A DNA stretch of 64,000 nt, taken from contig NZ_JACWMS010000002.1 of assembly GCF_014673215.1 (NCBI RefSeq), positions 1,364,001 to 1,428,000 of the forward strand, given 5' to 3'. Below, in pieces: positions 48,888 to 57,829 of the stretch. Each line of letters opens with the position of its first letter. The stretch's first letter is position 1. The DNA is from Gordonia hankookensis. GTDB lineage: Bacteria > Actinomycetota > Actinomycetes > Mycobacteriales > Mycobacteriaceae. The notes under the pieces are model-generated. The model made no database searches. It saw only the letters and a program-made list of their open reading frames with translations, and was not told the origin of the DNA. A program made the position numbers and the translations under genes.

Positions 48888-49931
48888 ATGCGCCGTGCAC
48901 GATTCACCAAGAGACTGACCACCACCCTGGCCGCCGTCGCGGTCGCCGCGTCGACCGCCCTGGTCGCCGGCTGTGGCAGCGACACCTCGAGTGACAGCAT
49001 CGTGGTGGCCTCGCCCCAATGCGCCCACTGCCTTTCGATGTCGCTGCTGCCCGACAAGATGCCGGGACAAGACGTCACCTACCAGAACTTCACCAAGCTG
49101 TCGGATCTGAGCACCGGCCTCGCGTCGGGTCAGATCAACGTCGGACAGATCGACTACACCGCACTCGTCAGCCTCATCTCCAAGGGACTTCCGATCGTCG
49201 CGATCAGCGGGCAGGTCAACGGTGGCTCGGACTTCGTGGTCAGCCCGAAGCTGGGACTGAACGCCAACGACTGGCCCGCCTTCAGTGCCGCGGCGAAGAA
49301 GGCCAAGGCCGACGGTCATCCGCTGAAGATCGCATCACAGTTCGGCACCGTCCAGGACATCGAATTGCGTCTGGAACTCCCGATGAAGGGCATCGACCCC
49401 AACAACGATGTGGAGATGACCAACGTGCCTTATGAGGGTATGGGACAGGCGCTCTCGAACGACTCGGTCGATGCCGCGATCCCCGCCCAGCCGTTCGCCG
49501 CCGAGATCATCGACCAGAAGTTCGCCGAGCACTTCACCTTCCCCTACGACCAGGCCGCAGGTGATCTGACCAACGTCGTGGTGGTCAGCAAGGACTACAT
49601 CGCCAAGCAGCCCGACAAGGTCAAAGCGGTTGCGCAGGGCATGAGTGAACTGATCCCGTACCTGAAAACACCGGAAGGACAGCAAGACTGGGTCGGTGCG
49701 ATAAAGAAGTACACCAACGTGCCGCAGCCCGCGATCGACGAGGCCATGACGCAACTCTCGCCGAGCGTCGACATGCCGTTCACCCAGATCAAGGCGATCG
49801 CCGACGCCATGTACGCGCAGAAGCTGATCGCCAAGCCGCTGACCGACGCGCAACTGCGTGAGCACATCGACTACTCGATGCTCGCCACCGCAACCGGCCA
49901 GCCCTCCACGGAACTGGGCGACGCACAATGA
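48888..49931 (+). CDS. ABC transporter substrate-binding lipoprotein (SsuA/TauA/NMT1-like)
   Basis: ATG 48888 follows GGAGGAG at seven bases. The signal MRRARFTKRLTTTLAAVAVA...TALVAGC is a lipoprotein signal with Cys29, so the protein sits on the outer face of the membrane. The mature part has the periplasmic-binding fold of the NMT1/SsuA family: KLSDLSTGLASGQINVGQID, GLPIVAISGQVNGGSDFVVS, LKIASQFGTVQDIELRLELP and NVPYEGMGQALSNDSVDAAI. Relatives bind sulphonates, nitrate, pyrimidine precursors or aromatic acids. Cargo here is unknown; the operon enzymes suggest an amide or ureide. It overlaps the permease gene by four bases (ATGA). Confidence 0.88.
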   Translation: MRRARFTKRLTTTLAAVAVAASTALVAGCGSDTSSDSIVVASPQCAHCLSMSLLPDKMPGQDVTYQNFTKLSDLSTGLASGQINVGQIDYTALVSLISKGLPIVAISGQVNGGSDFVVSPKLGLNANDWPAFSAAAKKAKADGHPLKIASQFGTVQDIELRLELPMKGIDPNNDVEMTNVPYEGMGQALSNDSVDAAIPAQPFAAEIIDQKFAEHFTFPYDQAAGDLTNVVVVSKDYIAKQPDKVKAVAQGMSELIPYLKTPEGQQDWVGAIKKYTNVPQPAIDEAMTQLSPSVDMPFTQIKAIADAMYAQKLIAKPLTDAQLREHIDYSMLATATGQPSTELGDAQ

Positions 49932-50824
49932 GCGACTCGATGGTCCTGACCGAACCGCAGGCGCAGTCGGCCGCCGACCCGGTTCCCGGTCCGCAACCCC
50001 GCGACCTCCGACGCAGAACCGGCAACGCCTCCACGATGATTCGACGGATCGCGGTCGGGGCGGTCGTCCCGATCCTCATCCTGGTCGGGTGGGACGTGGT
50101 GGTACGGCTGGAGATCTTTCCCAAGGCGCTCATCCCGTCGCCGTCGACGGTGCTGTCCACCCTGAACGACTGGGCCACCGGATCGCAGGGCGGCATGTTC
50201 TACAGCGGCCAGCTGCCGGGCGACGTCGCTGCGACGCTGGAGCGAGTCGCGATCGGCTACCTGTCGGCCGCGGTGATCGGCGTCCTCCTCGGTCTGCTGA
50301 TCGGCGTATCCCGATGGGCCGATGAACTTCTCACCCCGACCATGCGGATCCTCGGGCCGGTACCACCCACCACCTGGATTCCGGTGTGCATCGTGGTCCT
50401 CGGCATCGGCGCCGTCACCAACTACTTCCTGGTGTTCCTGGGTGCTGTCTTCCCGATCGCGGCGTCGAGCACCGTGGCGGTCTCGGGAGTTGCCCGCGAT
50501 CTGGTGCGTGCTGCTCGGATGATGGGGCGCGGCCGTCTCGGCACCACGTTCGCGGTGGTCCTGCCCGCCGCATTGCCCGGCATCGTCGGCGGGCTGCGCA
50601 TCGGACTCGGCCTGGCCTGGATGATGGCGGTCACCTCGGAGATGCTGGCCGTACGCTCCGGCCTCGGCTACACCATCTGGAACTGCTACAACTACCTCGA
50701 CTACCCGGGCGTGTTCGCAGCGATGATCGTCCTCGGGATCTGCGGTCTGGCAACCGATATGCTCCTGCGCGCAATCACCGCATCGGCCCTCCGCTGGCAC
50801 ACCGCAACAGGAGTACGCGCATGA
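49928..50824 (+). CDS. ABC transporter permease (SsuC/TauC-like)
   Basis: The protein of 298 aa has a hydrophilic N-terminus of about 35 residues and six membrane helices (VGAVVPILILVGWDVVVRLE, IGYLSAAVIGVLLGLLIGVS, YFLVFLGAVFPIAASSTVAV, LAWMMAVTSEMLAV). The cytoplasmic EAA loop reads RAARMMGRGRLGTTFAVVLP AALPGIVGGLRIGLG, the contact site for the ATPase, as in BPD_transp_1 permeases for sulphonate or nitrate. It is coupled to the binding-protein gene and to the ATPase gene by ATGA overlaps. It forms the channel of the importer with the ATPase at 50821. Confidence 0.88.
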   Translation: MSDSMVLTEPQAQSAADPVPGPQPRDLRRRTGNASTMIRRIAVGAVVPILILVGWDVVVRLEIFPKALIPSPSTVLSTLNDWATGSQGGMFYSGQLPGDVAATLERVAIGYLSAAVIGVLLGLLIGVSRWADELLTPTMRILGPVPPTTWIPVCIVVLGIGAVTNYFLVFLGAVFPIAASSTVAVSGVARDLVRAARMMGRGRLGTTFAVVLPAALPGIVGGLRIGLGLAWMMAVTSEMLAVRSGLGYTIWNCYNYLDYPGVFAAMIVLGICGLATDMLLRAITASALRWHTATGVRA

Positions 50825-51612
50825 CCGCGACCGACACCACGACGTCCACGCCCGTGACCCTGGACCGGGTCACCAAGGAGTACTGGCAGAAGGGACGCTG
50901 CACCACCGCCCTCGACGAATGCACACTCGAGATCGCAGCCGGCGAGTTCTTCTCGCTGCTCGGCCCGAGTGGCACCGGCAAGACCACGCTGCTCAATCTG
51001 CTCGCCGGATTCGAACGACCCGACTCGGGCACGGTTCGGGTCGGCGATCGCGAGGTGCGCACCGCGGGACCCGACCGTGCGGTGGTCTTCCAGGCGCCGA
51101 CCCTGTATCCCTGGCTGACCGCAGCAGGCAACGTGGCCGAGGGCCTGCGACACCTGCACCTGTCGCGACGTGATCGCAAAGCGAGAGCGCTGCAACAGCT
51201 TTCCGAGGTCGGCCTGGAGCACGCCGCCGGTCGGTATCCGCATCAGATGTCCGGCGGGATGGCACAGCGCGTCGGCATCGCGCGAGCACTCGCCATGCAA
51301 CCCGACGTGCTCGTGATGGACGAACCGTTCGCTGCGCTGGACGCGTACGTGCGGCGCGAGATGCAGGAGCTCGCCGTGCGGTTGCAGCAAGAGCGTCAGG
51401 TGACCACCCTGTTCGTCACCCACTCCATCGAGGAGGCTCTGGTCCTCAGCGACCGTATCGCCACCATGGCCGACGGTCAGGTGACCGAGATCTTCGAGGT
51501 CGACTCGCCGCACCCGCGCGATGTGACGTCGTCGGAGTTCAACCATCTCCGGCGCGCGATCGCCGATCGCATCGAGGCAGGCGTGCGTGCCGAACGAGAG
51601 CGAGTCCGTTGA
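50821..51612 (+). CDS. ABC transporter ATP-binding protein (SsuB/TauB-like)
   Basis: The protein of 263 aa has Walker A in GPSGTGKTTLLNLLAGF, the Q-loop in VVFQAPTLYPWLTAAGNVAE, the signature MSGGMAQRVGIARALAM, Walker B in VLVMDEPFAALDAYVRREMQ and the H-loop in TLFVTHSIEEALVLSDRIAT. The pattern is of the nitrate/sulphonate/taurine class. ATG 50821 overlaps the permease stop (ATGA), and its stop overlaps the amidase start (TTGA). It drives the importer of the operon. Confidence 0.92.
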   Translation: MTATDTTTSTPVTLDRVTKEYWQKGRCTTALDECTLEIAAGEFFSLLGPSGTGKTTLLNLLAGFERPDSGTVRVGDREVRTAGPDRAVVFQAPTLYPWLTAAGNVAEGLRHLHLSRRDRKARALQQLSEVGLEHAAGRYPHQMSGGMAQRVGIARALAMQPDVLVMDEPFAALDAYVRREMQELAVRLQQERQVTTLFVTHSIEEALVLSDRIATMADGQVTEIFEVDSPHPRDVTSSEFNHLRRAIADRIEAGVRAERERVR

Positions 51613-52946
51613 CCACGGAAACCGCTGTCGACCAGTCACTCTCCCGATACGACGACTATGCGTGGACCAATGCTTTCGTCCACGTCGACGCCGACGAGGT
51701 ACGAACGGAGGCGACCGTCGCCCGTCCGGGGCCGCTGCACGGCGACCTGTTCAGCGTCAAGGACCTGTTCGCGGTCGCCGGTGTCCCGTCACGTGGGGGC
51801 AGTCTCGTCCTCGACGACTTTCGTCCCGACGTCGATGCCACGGCGGTCACCCGGGCGCGCCGGGCCGGTGCGGTCTTCTTCGGAAAGACCAACTGCGCGG
51901 AATTCGGTTTCGGCATCGACACCGAGACTCGCCTGGGCGGTCGGGTTCTGCACCCGACACGCGACGACCTCTCACCCGGCGGATCGAGTGGCGGCGATGC
52001 AGTGGCCGTCGCGACCGGCATCGTCGACTTCGCGATCGCCGGCGACTACGGCGGCTCCATCCGCTGGCCCGCTCAGGCACTCGGCATCTTCGGCCTCCGT
52101 CCGGGCGTGGGCAACGTTCCGACGTACGGCCGCATCGGCGGTCTCGGTGCCGACCGCAGCGCACCGATCGGACTTGCCAGGGCCCCATGGCGACTGGCGA
52201 GCGAACTCGAAGTGGTCGGTGTGATGGCCCGGTCCGCCGGCAAGATCGCCGACGTCATCGGTGTGCTCGCGGATCAGCAGGGGCGCGGGGAGCCGACAGG
52301 CCGCGTGCTGGTCACCGACGGCTCCGAGATCGCGCCGATCTCCGACGATGTGCGCGCTGCCTTGTCGTCGGTCGTCGAGCGGGCGCGGGAGAGTGGGCTG
52401 GTTGTCGACCCGGCAGGCGGACTGTTCGCCGGCGCCCTGGAGGCGTACACCGAGCTGCGCGCCAGGCTCGACGACCATCCGGATGTTCGCGAATTGTCCC
52501 GTGGGCGTGAAGAACTCCTCTGCGATTCCACCCGCGCGGTGCTGGAGACCGCGCCGCGGGAGGTGTTCGTCGGCAGCGAGGTCCGCGATGCATGGACGAC
52601 CGCCATGCGTGTCCGGCGGCGCATCGATGGCAGGTTGCGCGGATACGACGCCGTGATCATGCCGTGCGCGCCGACCGGAGCAGTGGGCTTTGCCGAAGAG
52701 GTGCAGGTCGGCGGCGGCTCGTTGACGGGTCATCAGCTGATGGCACATCTGCGGGCGGTGTCGCTCACCGGGCTGGCCGCATTGTCCGTGCCGGTCGGTC
52801 ACGGAGACGACGGGCGGCCGATATCGGTGCAGCTGGTGGGTGTTCCGGGGACCGAAAGCAGGTTGTGTTCTCTGGCAGAGGGTCTCGCGTCGTCGAATGA
52901 TACGCAGTTGGTGGGTGCAGGAATGGACGAGAGGAGGAGACGGTGA
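51609..52946 (+). CDS. Amidase-signature enzyme
   Basis: The start is TTG 51609, overlapping the ATPase stop. The protein of 445 aa has Lys51 (LFSVKDLFAVAG), Ser126 and Ser127 in PGGSSGGDAVAVA and nucleophile Ser150 (GDYGGSIRWPA), a full Ser-cisSer-Lys triad. The C-terminus (LRAVSLTGLAALSVPVGHGD, GRPISVQLVGVPG) is intact. Substrates in this family vary from indoleacetamide to ureides and maleamate. In this operon it probably hydrolyses the imported amide or an intermediate after ring opening. It differs strongly from the amidases at 31161 and 24048, so it is not a recent copy. Confidence 0.85.
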   Translation: MTTETAVDQSLSRYDDYAWTNAFVHVDADEVRTEATVARPGPLHGDLFSVKDLFAVAGVPSRGGSLVLDDFRPDVDATAVTRARRAGAVFFGKTNCAEFGFGIDTETRLGGRVLHPTRDDLSPGGSSGGDAVAVATGIVDFAIAGDYGGSIRWPAQALGIFGLRPGVGNVPTYGRIGGLGADRSAPIGLARAPWRLASELEVVGVMARSAGKIADVIGVLADQQGRGEPTGRVLVTDGSEIAPISDDVRAALSSVVERARESGLVVDPAGGLFAGALEAYTELRARLDDHPDVRELSRGREELLCDSTRAVLETAPREVFVGSEVRDAWTTAMRVRRRIDGRLRGYDAVIMPCAPTGAVGFAEEVQVGGGSLTGHQLMAHLRAVSLTGLAALSVPVGHGDDGRPISVQLVGVPGTESRLCSLAEGLASSNDTQLVGAGMDERRRR

Positions 52947-53638
52947 GCCGACCACGCATCGGATTCGTCGTCCCGTCGTCGAATCCGACCATGGAGCGAT
53001 TGCTGAACTCGACCGATCTCATCTCGACTCTGGGGATCTCGGCGGTCTGCACCCGAATTCGGGTCCGCACCGTAGGGGAGGGAACCGAATCGGAGAGTCA
53101 GTTCGCCACCGACACTTTGGCAGACGCGGCAGAGCTGCTCGCCGACTGCGAGTGTGACGTCATCATGTGGGCAGGCACGACCGGCTTCTGGCTGAGCAGG
53201 CACGCCGACGACTCGATCGCCGCAGCGATGCACACGCGCACCGGCACACCGGCGTCGACGTCGTATCGTGCACAGATGGCCGCCCTGTCCGAGGCCGGAA
53301 CGAAACGGATTGCGCTGTACACACCCAATGCCGATGCCCTGCATCGCCGAGTGCACGAATGCCTGAGCGATCAGGGCTATTCGGTTGAGGTGGACACGGC
53401 GGGTGGCATCACCCGCAACATCGATTACCCCAAGATCCCGCAGGCCGATCTGGACGCCACCGTCGCCGCCCTCGCCGGTGCCGAGGGCAGGCCGGTGGCG
53501 GTGATCTCCACCAACGTGTCCACCACCGCCGACCACGCGATCGACTCGGCCATCGCCACCGTGTGGTGGGCTGCGCGACTGGCCGGTGCGACGTCGATCA
53601 CCTACTGCCAGGCGCATCAGGCGGCCCGCGGTGAGTGA
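52943..53638 (+). CDS. Asp/Glu racemase superfamily enzyme (maleate isomerase/arylmalonate decarboxylase-like)
   Basis: GTG 52943 overlaps the amidase stop (GTGA). The 231 residues begin RPRIGFVVPSSNPTMERLLN, the N-terminal strand and PSSN loop of the maleate isomerase/AMDase group. CDVIMWAGTTGFWLSRHADD and ISTNVSTTADHAIDSAIAT follow. The first catalytic Cys (normally a CTSG-like motif at about residue 80) appears to be replaced (WAGTTG), and the second (normally CxxR/T near 190) by STNVS. Either the active site differs or the protein is not a cysteine-dependent isomerase. Reactions in the superfamily are cis-trans isomerisation, racemisation or decarboxylation. A related gene begins at 63945. 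Confidence 0.75.
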   Translation: MSRPRIGFVVPSSNPTMERLLNSTDLISTLGISAVCTRIRVRTVGEGTESESQFATDTLADAAELLADCECDVIMWAGTTGFWLSRHADDSIAAAMHTRTGTPASTSYRAQMAALSEAGTKRIALYTPNADALHRRVHECLSDQGYSVEVDTAGGITRNIDYPKIPQADLDATVAALAGAEGRPVAVISTNVSTTADHAIDSAIATVWWAARLAGATSITYCQAHQAARGE

Positions 53639-54581
53639 ACCGTATCCCCGCGACCTGCGCGGTTACGCCGAGCAACCCCCGATGTGGCGGTGGCCGGGAG
53701 GCAAGAAGGTCGCGGTCAGCGTGGTGATCAACTGGGAGGAAGGTGCCGAACACAATGTCCTCCACGGGGATGACTCGTCGGAGAACAGTGGTTGCGACGT
53801 CGCCGACGGTCGGCCGCGGTTCGGGGCGCGCGACCTGCGGACCGAGTCGATGTACAACTTCGGTACCCGGGTCGGAGTGTGGCGACTCCTCGACATCCTC
53901 GACACGTATCGCGTACCCGCATCGGTGTTCGCCTGTGGGATGGCCGTGGAGCGCTATCCGGAACTGGCCGCCGAGTTCGCGTTTCGCGGGCATGAGATCT
54001 GCGGGCACGGATACCGATGGATCGACTACCACGACGTCGCCGAGGAGACCGAGCGCGATCACATCGCACGGACGGTGGACGTCATCACCTCGGCGACGGG
54101 TCGGCCACCCCTCGGTTGGTACACGGGCCGCACCAGCCCGAACACTCGCCGCCTCGTCGTCGAACACGGCGGCCTTCTCTACGACAGCGACGCCTACGAC
54201 GACGAACTTCCATACTGGGACAGCGAGTTCGGCAAGCCGCATCTGGTGCTGCCGTACGCGTTCGACACCAACGACATGCGACTGGCCACCACGCCGGGAT
54301 TGGCAACCGGCCGTCAGTTCGGTGATGAACTGATCGACACCCTCGATGAACTGCTGCTCGGCGGATCCGAGGCGCCTCGCATGATGAGCCTGGGACTGCA
54401 CCTCCGCCTCGTCGGGCGACCCGCGAGGGCGCACGCGGTCCGGCGTTTCCTGGAATACGCGAGCGCACACCAGGACGTCTGGTTCGCCCGCCGCATCGAC
54501 ATCGCCCGCTGGTGGATGGGACAGAACGAGCTCAGGAGCGACGACGACTCGGTGAGAGCCCGCAGCCAACGGGCGAATTGA
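53631..54581 (+). CDS. Polysaccharide deacetylase-fold enzyme, PuuE-allantoinase-like
   Basis: GTG 53631 overlaps the preceding stop by eight bases and gives 316 aa starting MSEPYPRDLRGYAEQPPMWR. The segments VAVSVVINWEEGAEHNVLHG, ESMYNFGTRVGVWRLLDILD, GHEICGHGYRWIDYHDVAEE, PLGWYTGRTSPNTRRLVVEH and PRMMSLGLHLRLVGRPARAH are typical of the PuuE type, a metal-independent allantoinase, and of related cyclic-amide hydrolases in the deacetylase fold. Ring opening of allantoin or a similar cyclic ureide is therefore likely. Together with the amidase and the racemase-like enzyme it suggests a complete pathway for one imported cyclic amide. The exact substrate is unknown. Confidence 0.83.
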   Translation: MSEPYPRDLRGYAEQPPMWRWPGGKKVAVSVVINWEEGAEHNVLHGDDSSENSGCDVADGRPRFGARDLRTESMYNFGTRVGVWRLLDILDTYRVPASVFACGMAVERYPELAAEFAFRGHEICGHGYRWIDYHDVAEETERDHIARTVDVITSATGRPPLGWYTGRTSPNTRRLVVEHGGLLYDSDAYDDELPYWDSEFGKPHLVLPYAFDTNDMRLATTPGLATGRQFGDELIDTLDELLLGGSEAPRMMSLGLHLRLVGRPARAHAVRRFLEYASAHQDVWFARRIDIARWWMGQNELRSDDDSVRARSQRAN

Positions 54582-54616
54582 CCAACTTCTGGTCACTTCT
54601 GGTCGATGATCGTGGA

Positions 54617-55081
54617 GTGTCTCGCGTACGTGTTCCCGGTCGTTCACCGCTCTGGATCGTCGGGGCAGTGGTCGTCGTCGTGGTGATCGTCGTGCTGGTG
54701 TTGCACGGCCGATCGACCCTCGAGGACCGCGAACAGCGGAAGACGGAGTCGACCGCGAAGTGTCTCGACGTGATCCGCGCAGACGTCCGTGATCGATTGG
54801 CCGAGGCCGGCAGTGGCACGGCAGCGTCGCAATCGGCAGCCGCAGGGTTCTCCGATGTCACGACCCGCACCACCAGTGTGGGGCGCGACGACGAGTCCGC
54901 ATTGCGGGACGCGGGTCGTGAACGCTCGTCGGTGGCCACCGAATGGGCGGTGCGGGGATCGGTGTCGGTACCGGGTGATCTCCCGGGTGCCGCGCGTCTC
55001 GGGCCGACCAACACCTTCGTCTGCAATGCGGTGGTCCTCACCGATGACTCGGTGCTGGTGACTCATCGGACGATCAACTGA
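54617..55081 (+). CDS. Single-pass membrane protein, 154 aa, unknown
   Basis: GTG 54617 is chosen; a TTG at 54578 overlapping the preceding stop is the alternative. One membrane helix near the start (SPLWIVGAVVVVVVIVVLVL) follows a basic N-terminus, so the rest is outside. The outer part is charged and helical (EDREQRKTESTAKCLDVIRA, DVRDRLAEAGSGTAASQSAA) and then beta-like (TNTFVCNAVVLTDDSVLVTH), with two cysteines. It is 35 bases after the deacetylase gene, so it may be the end of that operon, but no functional link is visible. The family is unknown. Confidence 0.6.
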   Translation: MSRVRVPGRSPLWIVGAVVVVVVIVVLVLHGRSTLEDREQRKTESTAKCLDVIRADVRDRLAEAGSGTAASQSAAAGFSDVTTRTTSVGRDDESALRDAGRERSSVATEWAVRGSVSVPGDLPGAARLGPTNTFVCNAVVLTDDSVLVTHRTIN

Positions 55082-55164
55082 CCTCCGAGGCGCACGCGCA
55101 TCGCTCGACAATCCACCGCCGAGGGCATAATGGGCTGGCAGATGGTCGTTTTCGAGAGAGGTGA

Positions 55165-56208
55165 GTGGTGGCACGGAGCAGGGAATCGCGCCGCGGCCGA
55201 CCGGATCTGGGCGTCGCCGCGGTCGCCCGACTGGCGGGCGTGTCCACTGCGACCGTGTCGAACACCCTGAACCGGCCGGAGATCGTGGCACCCGCCACCC
55301 GCGACCGAGTGATGGCCGCCATCGAAGAACTCGACTTCGTCCCGAATCGTGCCGCCGGCGCACTACGCACCGGTTCCAATCGCCTCATCGGACTCGTGGT
55401 GCCCGACATCGTCAATCCGTTCTATGCGGAGATCACCGATGCGGTGTGCGCGGCGTCGTCACGCGCGGGGTACGCGGTGTCCCTCTGCGTCAGCGGCGAC
55501 GATCCGGACCGGGAGAGAGACCATTTCGCGGCGTTGGCCGAGCTCCGCGCCGCGGGTGCGATCGTGGTGACCTTGAGCGCCGATCAGCAACGGCTCGAAC
55601 GCCTGCGGTTGGTGGGAAGCCATCTGGTGCTCGTCGATCGGCGGGCGTCGGTCTCCGAGGGATGCTCGGTGGCCATCGACGACGTCCTGGGGGGTCGTCT
55701 CGCGACCGAACATCTGCTGCGCCTGGGAGGTCCGCTCGCGGTGGTGAACGGTGACCTCGGCATTCCCCAGTGCGCCGAGCGTGACGAAGGTGTGCGGGAG
55801 GCGCTCGCCGCACATAAGGTCGACCCGGGGGCGGTGATCATGCGGCACGTGACCGAGATGACCATCGACAACGGGCAGCAGGCCATCGAGGAGATCCTCG
55901 AAGCGGATCGGCCCCGGGCCATCTTCTGCACCAACGATCAGTTGGCCGTCGGGGTGGTGCGCGGACTGAGTGCCGCCGGGCTCTCGGTACCCGATGACGT
56001 TGCGGTGGTCGGCTACGGCGATCTCCCGCTCGCGTGGCAGTCGCTGGTCCCCCTCACCTCGGTGAAACAGCCGAAGAACGAGCTGGGTGAGCTGGCCGTA
56101 TCGCTGCTGCTCGATGAACTCGAGGCCGAGAGCGGCGGCACCGAACACGCCCATCAGGCGCAACGTCTCTCGCCCGAACTGGTGGTCAGGGAGTCGGCGC
56201 CGAACTGA
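55165..56208 (+). CDS. LacI-family regulator of the isomerase-like operon
   Basis: GTG 55165 follows GAGAGAGG. The headpiece LGVAAVARLAGVSTATVSNT LNRPEIVAPATRDRVMAAIE is the LacI helix-turn-helix and hinge. The ligand domain has LIGLVVPDIVNPFYAEITDA, SVAIDDVLGGRLATEHLLRL and VAVVGYGDLPLAWQSLVPLT, like sugar-binding LacI members. Its 347 residues are the usual length. A 16-bp perfect palindrome (56264) lies between its stop and the next gene and is the likely operator, so it should repress the isomerase/porter/dehydrogenase operon. The inducer is probably a sugar or sugar acid. Confidence 0.88.
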   Translation: MVARSRESRRGRPDLGVAAVARLAGVSTATVSNTLNRPEIVAPATRDRVMAAIEELDFVPNRAAGALRTGSNRLIGLVVPDIVNPFYAEITDAVCAASSRAGYAVSLCVSGDDPDRERDHFAALAELRAAGAIVVTLSADQQRLERLRLVGSHLVLVDRRASVSEGCSVAIDDVLGGRLATEHLLRLGGPLAVVNGDLGIPQCAERDEGVREALAAHKVDPGAVIMRHVTEMTIDNGQQAIEEILEADRPRAIFCTNDQLAVGVVRGLSAAGLSVPDDVAVVGYGDLPLAWQSLVPLTSVKQPKNELGELAVSLLLDELEAESGGTEHAHQAQRLSPELVVRESAPN

Positions 56209-56263
56209 CCCGCCGGACGTACACCACTCTCACCCGGGGGTTGTGATGCAGCACACCTCGGTG

Positions 56264-56279
56264 ATTTAATCGATTAAAT
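56264..56279. promoter_or_regulatory. LacI-type operator
   Basis: ATTTAATCGATTAAAT is a perfect 16-bp palindrome with CG at the centre, the hallmark of LacI/PurR-type sites, and it stands out as AT-rich in this GC-rich region. It lies 42 bases before ATG 56321 and directly downstream of the LacI-family gene. Confidence 0.8.
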
Positions 56280-56320
56280 CCACCGCGGTGGAGCTGATCG
56301 ACCCAAGGAGAGAATCGCGA

Positions 56321-57829
56321 ATGACGCAGCTCATGGACAGTTTTCAAACCGCATTGCCCCCGGCGAAGACGCGCCGCAAAGCGCGCGTCGGCCTGGTTGC
56401 GGGAGGCCTCGGCACCTACTGGCCCCAGTTCCCCGATCTCCTGCCACAGCTCGAGCAGTCGGCGGAATTCGTTGCCGAACGTTTTCGGGAATTCGACGCC
56501 GACGTGGTCGACGTCGGGTTCATCTCGGACGCACGCGACGGCGACCGGGCGGCCGAGGTCCTTCGTCGCGCCGACTGCGACATCATCGTCCTCTTTCTCA
56601 CGACCTACCTGACCGCGTCGATGGTGATGCCGATCGCGAAACGGTCGAACGCACCGATCCTGGTGATCGACCTGCAGCCCACCGAGAAGATGGACCACGC
56701 CACCTTCGACACCGGCGCATGGCTCGCGTACTGCGGCCAGTGCTCCGTGCCGGAGCTCGGCAATGTGTTCCGGCGCTCCGGCGTGCCGTTCCGCTCGGTC
56801 TCCGGATGGCTGAACCAGCCGAGTGCCTGGCGCCGTATCGAGCAGTGGATCAATGCCGCCCAGGTGCGCGCCACGTTGCGGCATGCGCGGCACGGCCTGA
56901 TGGGGCACGTCTACCCGGGGATGCTCGACGTCTCGACCGACATGACCCTGCTGCCGGCCACCTTCGGATCACATGTCGAGGTGCTCGAGTTCGACGACCT
57001 GCGGGTGCGCGTCGCTTCGGTGACCGACCGCGAGGTCACCGAACGCATGGACCTGGCCCGCGAGATCTTCGCCGTCGACTCCACCGTCGACGAGGATGAC
57101 TTCTTCTGGGGCGCCAAGGTATCCGTGGGCCTCGACCGCCTCGTCGACGATTTCGGGCTCGACAGCCTCGCCTACTATCACCGTGGTCTCGACGGCGAAC
57201 AGCATGAGCGGCTCGGCGCCGGGATGATCCTGGGCGCCTCGCTGCTGACGGCGCGCGGCATCCCCACCACCGGTGAGTTCGAGCTGCGGACATCGGTCGC
57301 GCAGTTGGTCACTCAGGTGGTGGGCGCGGGCGGCTCGTTCTGCGAGATCCAGGCGCTCAACTTCGAGGACGACGTCGTCGAGATGGGGCACGACGGCCCG
57401 GCGCACCTCGGCGTCGCCTCGCGTGAGCCCACTCTGCGCGGACTCGGTGTCTACCACGGCAAGCGAGGCTGGGGGGTCAGTGTCGAGTTCGACGTCCAGC
57501 ACGGACCGGTCACCGTGTTGGGACTCGGGCAGGACGCCGACGGCTCCCTCTCGCTGATCGCCTCGGAAGGCGAGGTGGTTCCGGGACCCCTACTGGCCAT
57601 CGGCAACACGACGAGCCGGGTCGACTTCGGCCGCGACCCTGGGGAATGGGTGGACGAGTGGTCGGGAACCGGTGTGGCACATCACTGGTCGTTGTCCACC
57701 GGACATCGCTCCGGTGACTACCGGGCTGCCGCGCAATTGTTGGGCATCGACTTCCGCGAAGTTCGCGGCATCACCGATCACGCCCGGAGTTCCGATCGTC
57801 CGATCACCCGACGGGAGACACACGCATGA
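56321..57829 (+). CDS. L-fucose/L-arabinose isomerase-like protein, copy 1
   Basis: ATG 56321 follows AAGGAG at ten bases and gives 502 aa. The pattern RVGLVAGGLGTYWPQFPDLL, DIIVLFLTTYLTASMVMPIA, VIDLQPTEKMDHATFDTGAW, GLMGHVYPGMLDVSTDMTLL and GSHVEVLEFDDLRVRVA follows the fucose/arabinose isomerase fold. The segment TFDTGAW replaces the usual EP.. metal region, so the reaction may differ. C-terminal acidic and His positions (VEMGHDGPAHLGVASREP, HHWSLSTGHRSGDY) could bind metal. It is the first gene of the operon and overlaps copy 2 by four bases (ATGA). It probably isomerises an aldose or acts on a related sugar; activity is not proven. Confidence 0.75.
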   Translation: MTQLMDSFQTALPPAKTRRKARVGLVAGGLGTYWPQFPDLLPQLEQSAEFVAERFREFDADVVDVGFISDARDGDRAAEVLRRADCDIIVLFLTTYLTASMVMPIAKRSNAPILVIDLQPTEKMDHATFDTGAWLAYCGQCSVPELGNVFRRSGVPFRSVSGWLNQPSAWRRIEQWINAAQVRATLRHARHGLMGHVYPGMLDVSTDMTLLPATFGSHVEVLEFDDLRVRVASVTDREVTERMDLAREIFAVDSTVDEDDFFWGAKVSVGLDRLVDDFGLDSLAYYHRGLDGEQHERLGAGMILGASLLTARGIPTTGEFELRTSVAQLVTQVVGAGGSFCEIQALNFEDDVVEMGHDGPAHLGVASREPTLRGLGVYHGKRGWGVSVEFDVQHGPVTVLGLGQDADGSLSLIASEGEVVPGPLLAIGNTTSRVDFGRDPGEWVDEWSGTGVAHHWSLSTGHRSGDYRAAAQLLGIDFREVRGITDHARSSDRPITRRETHA

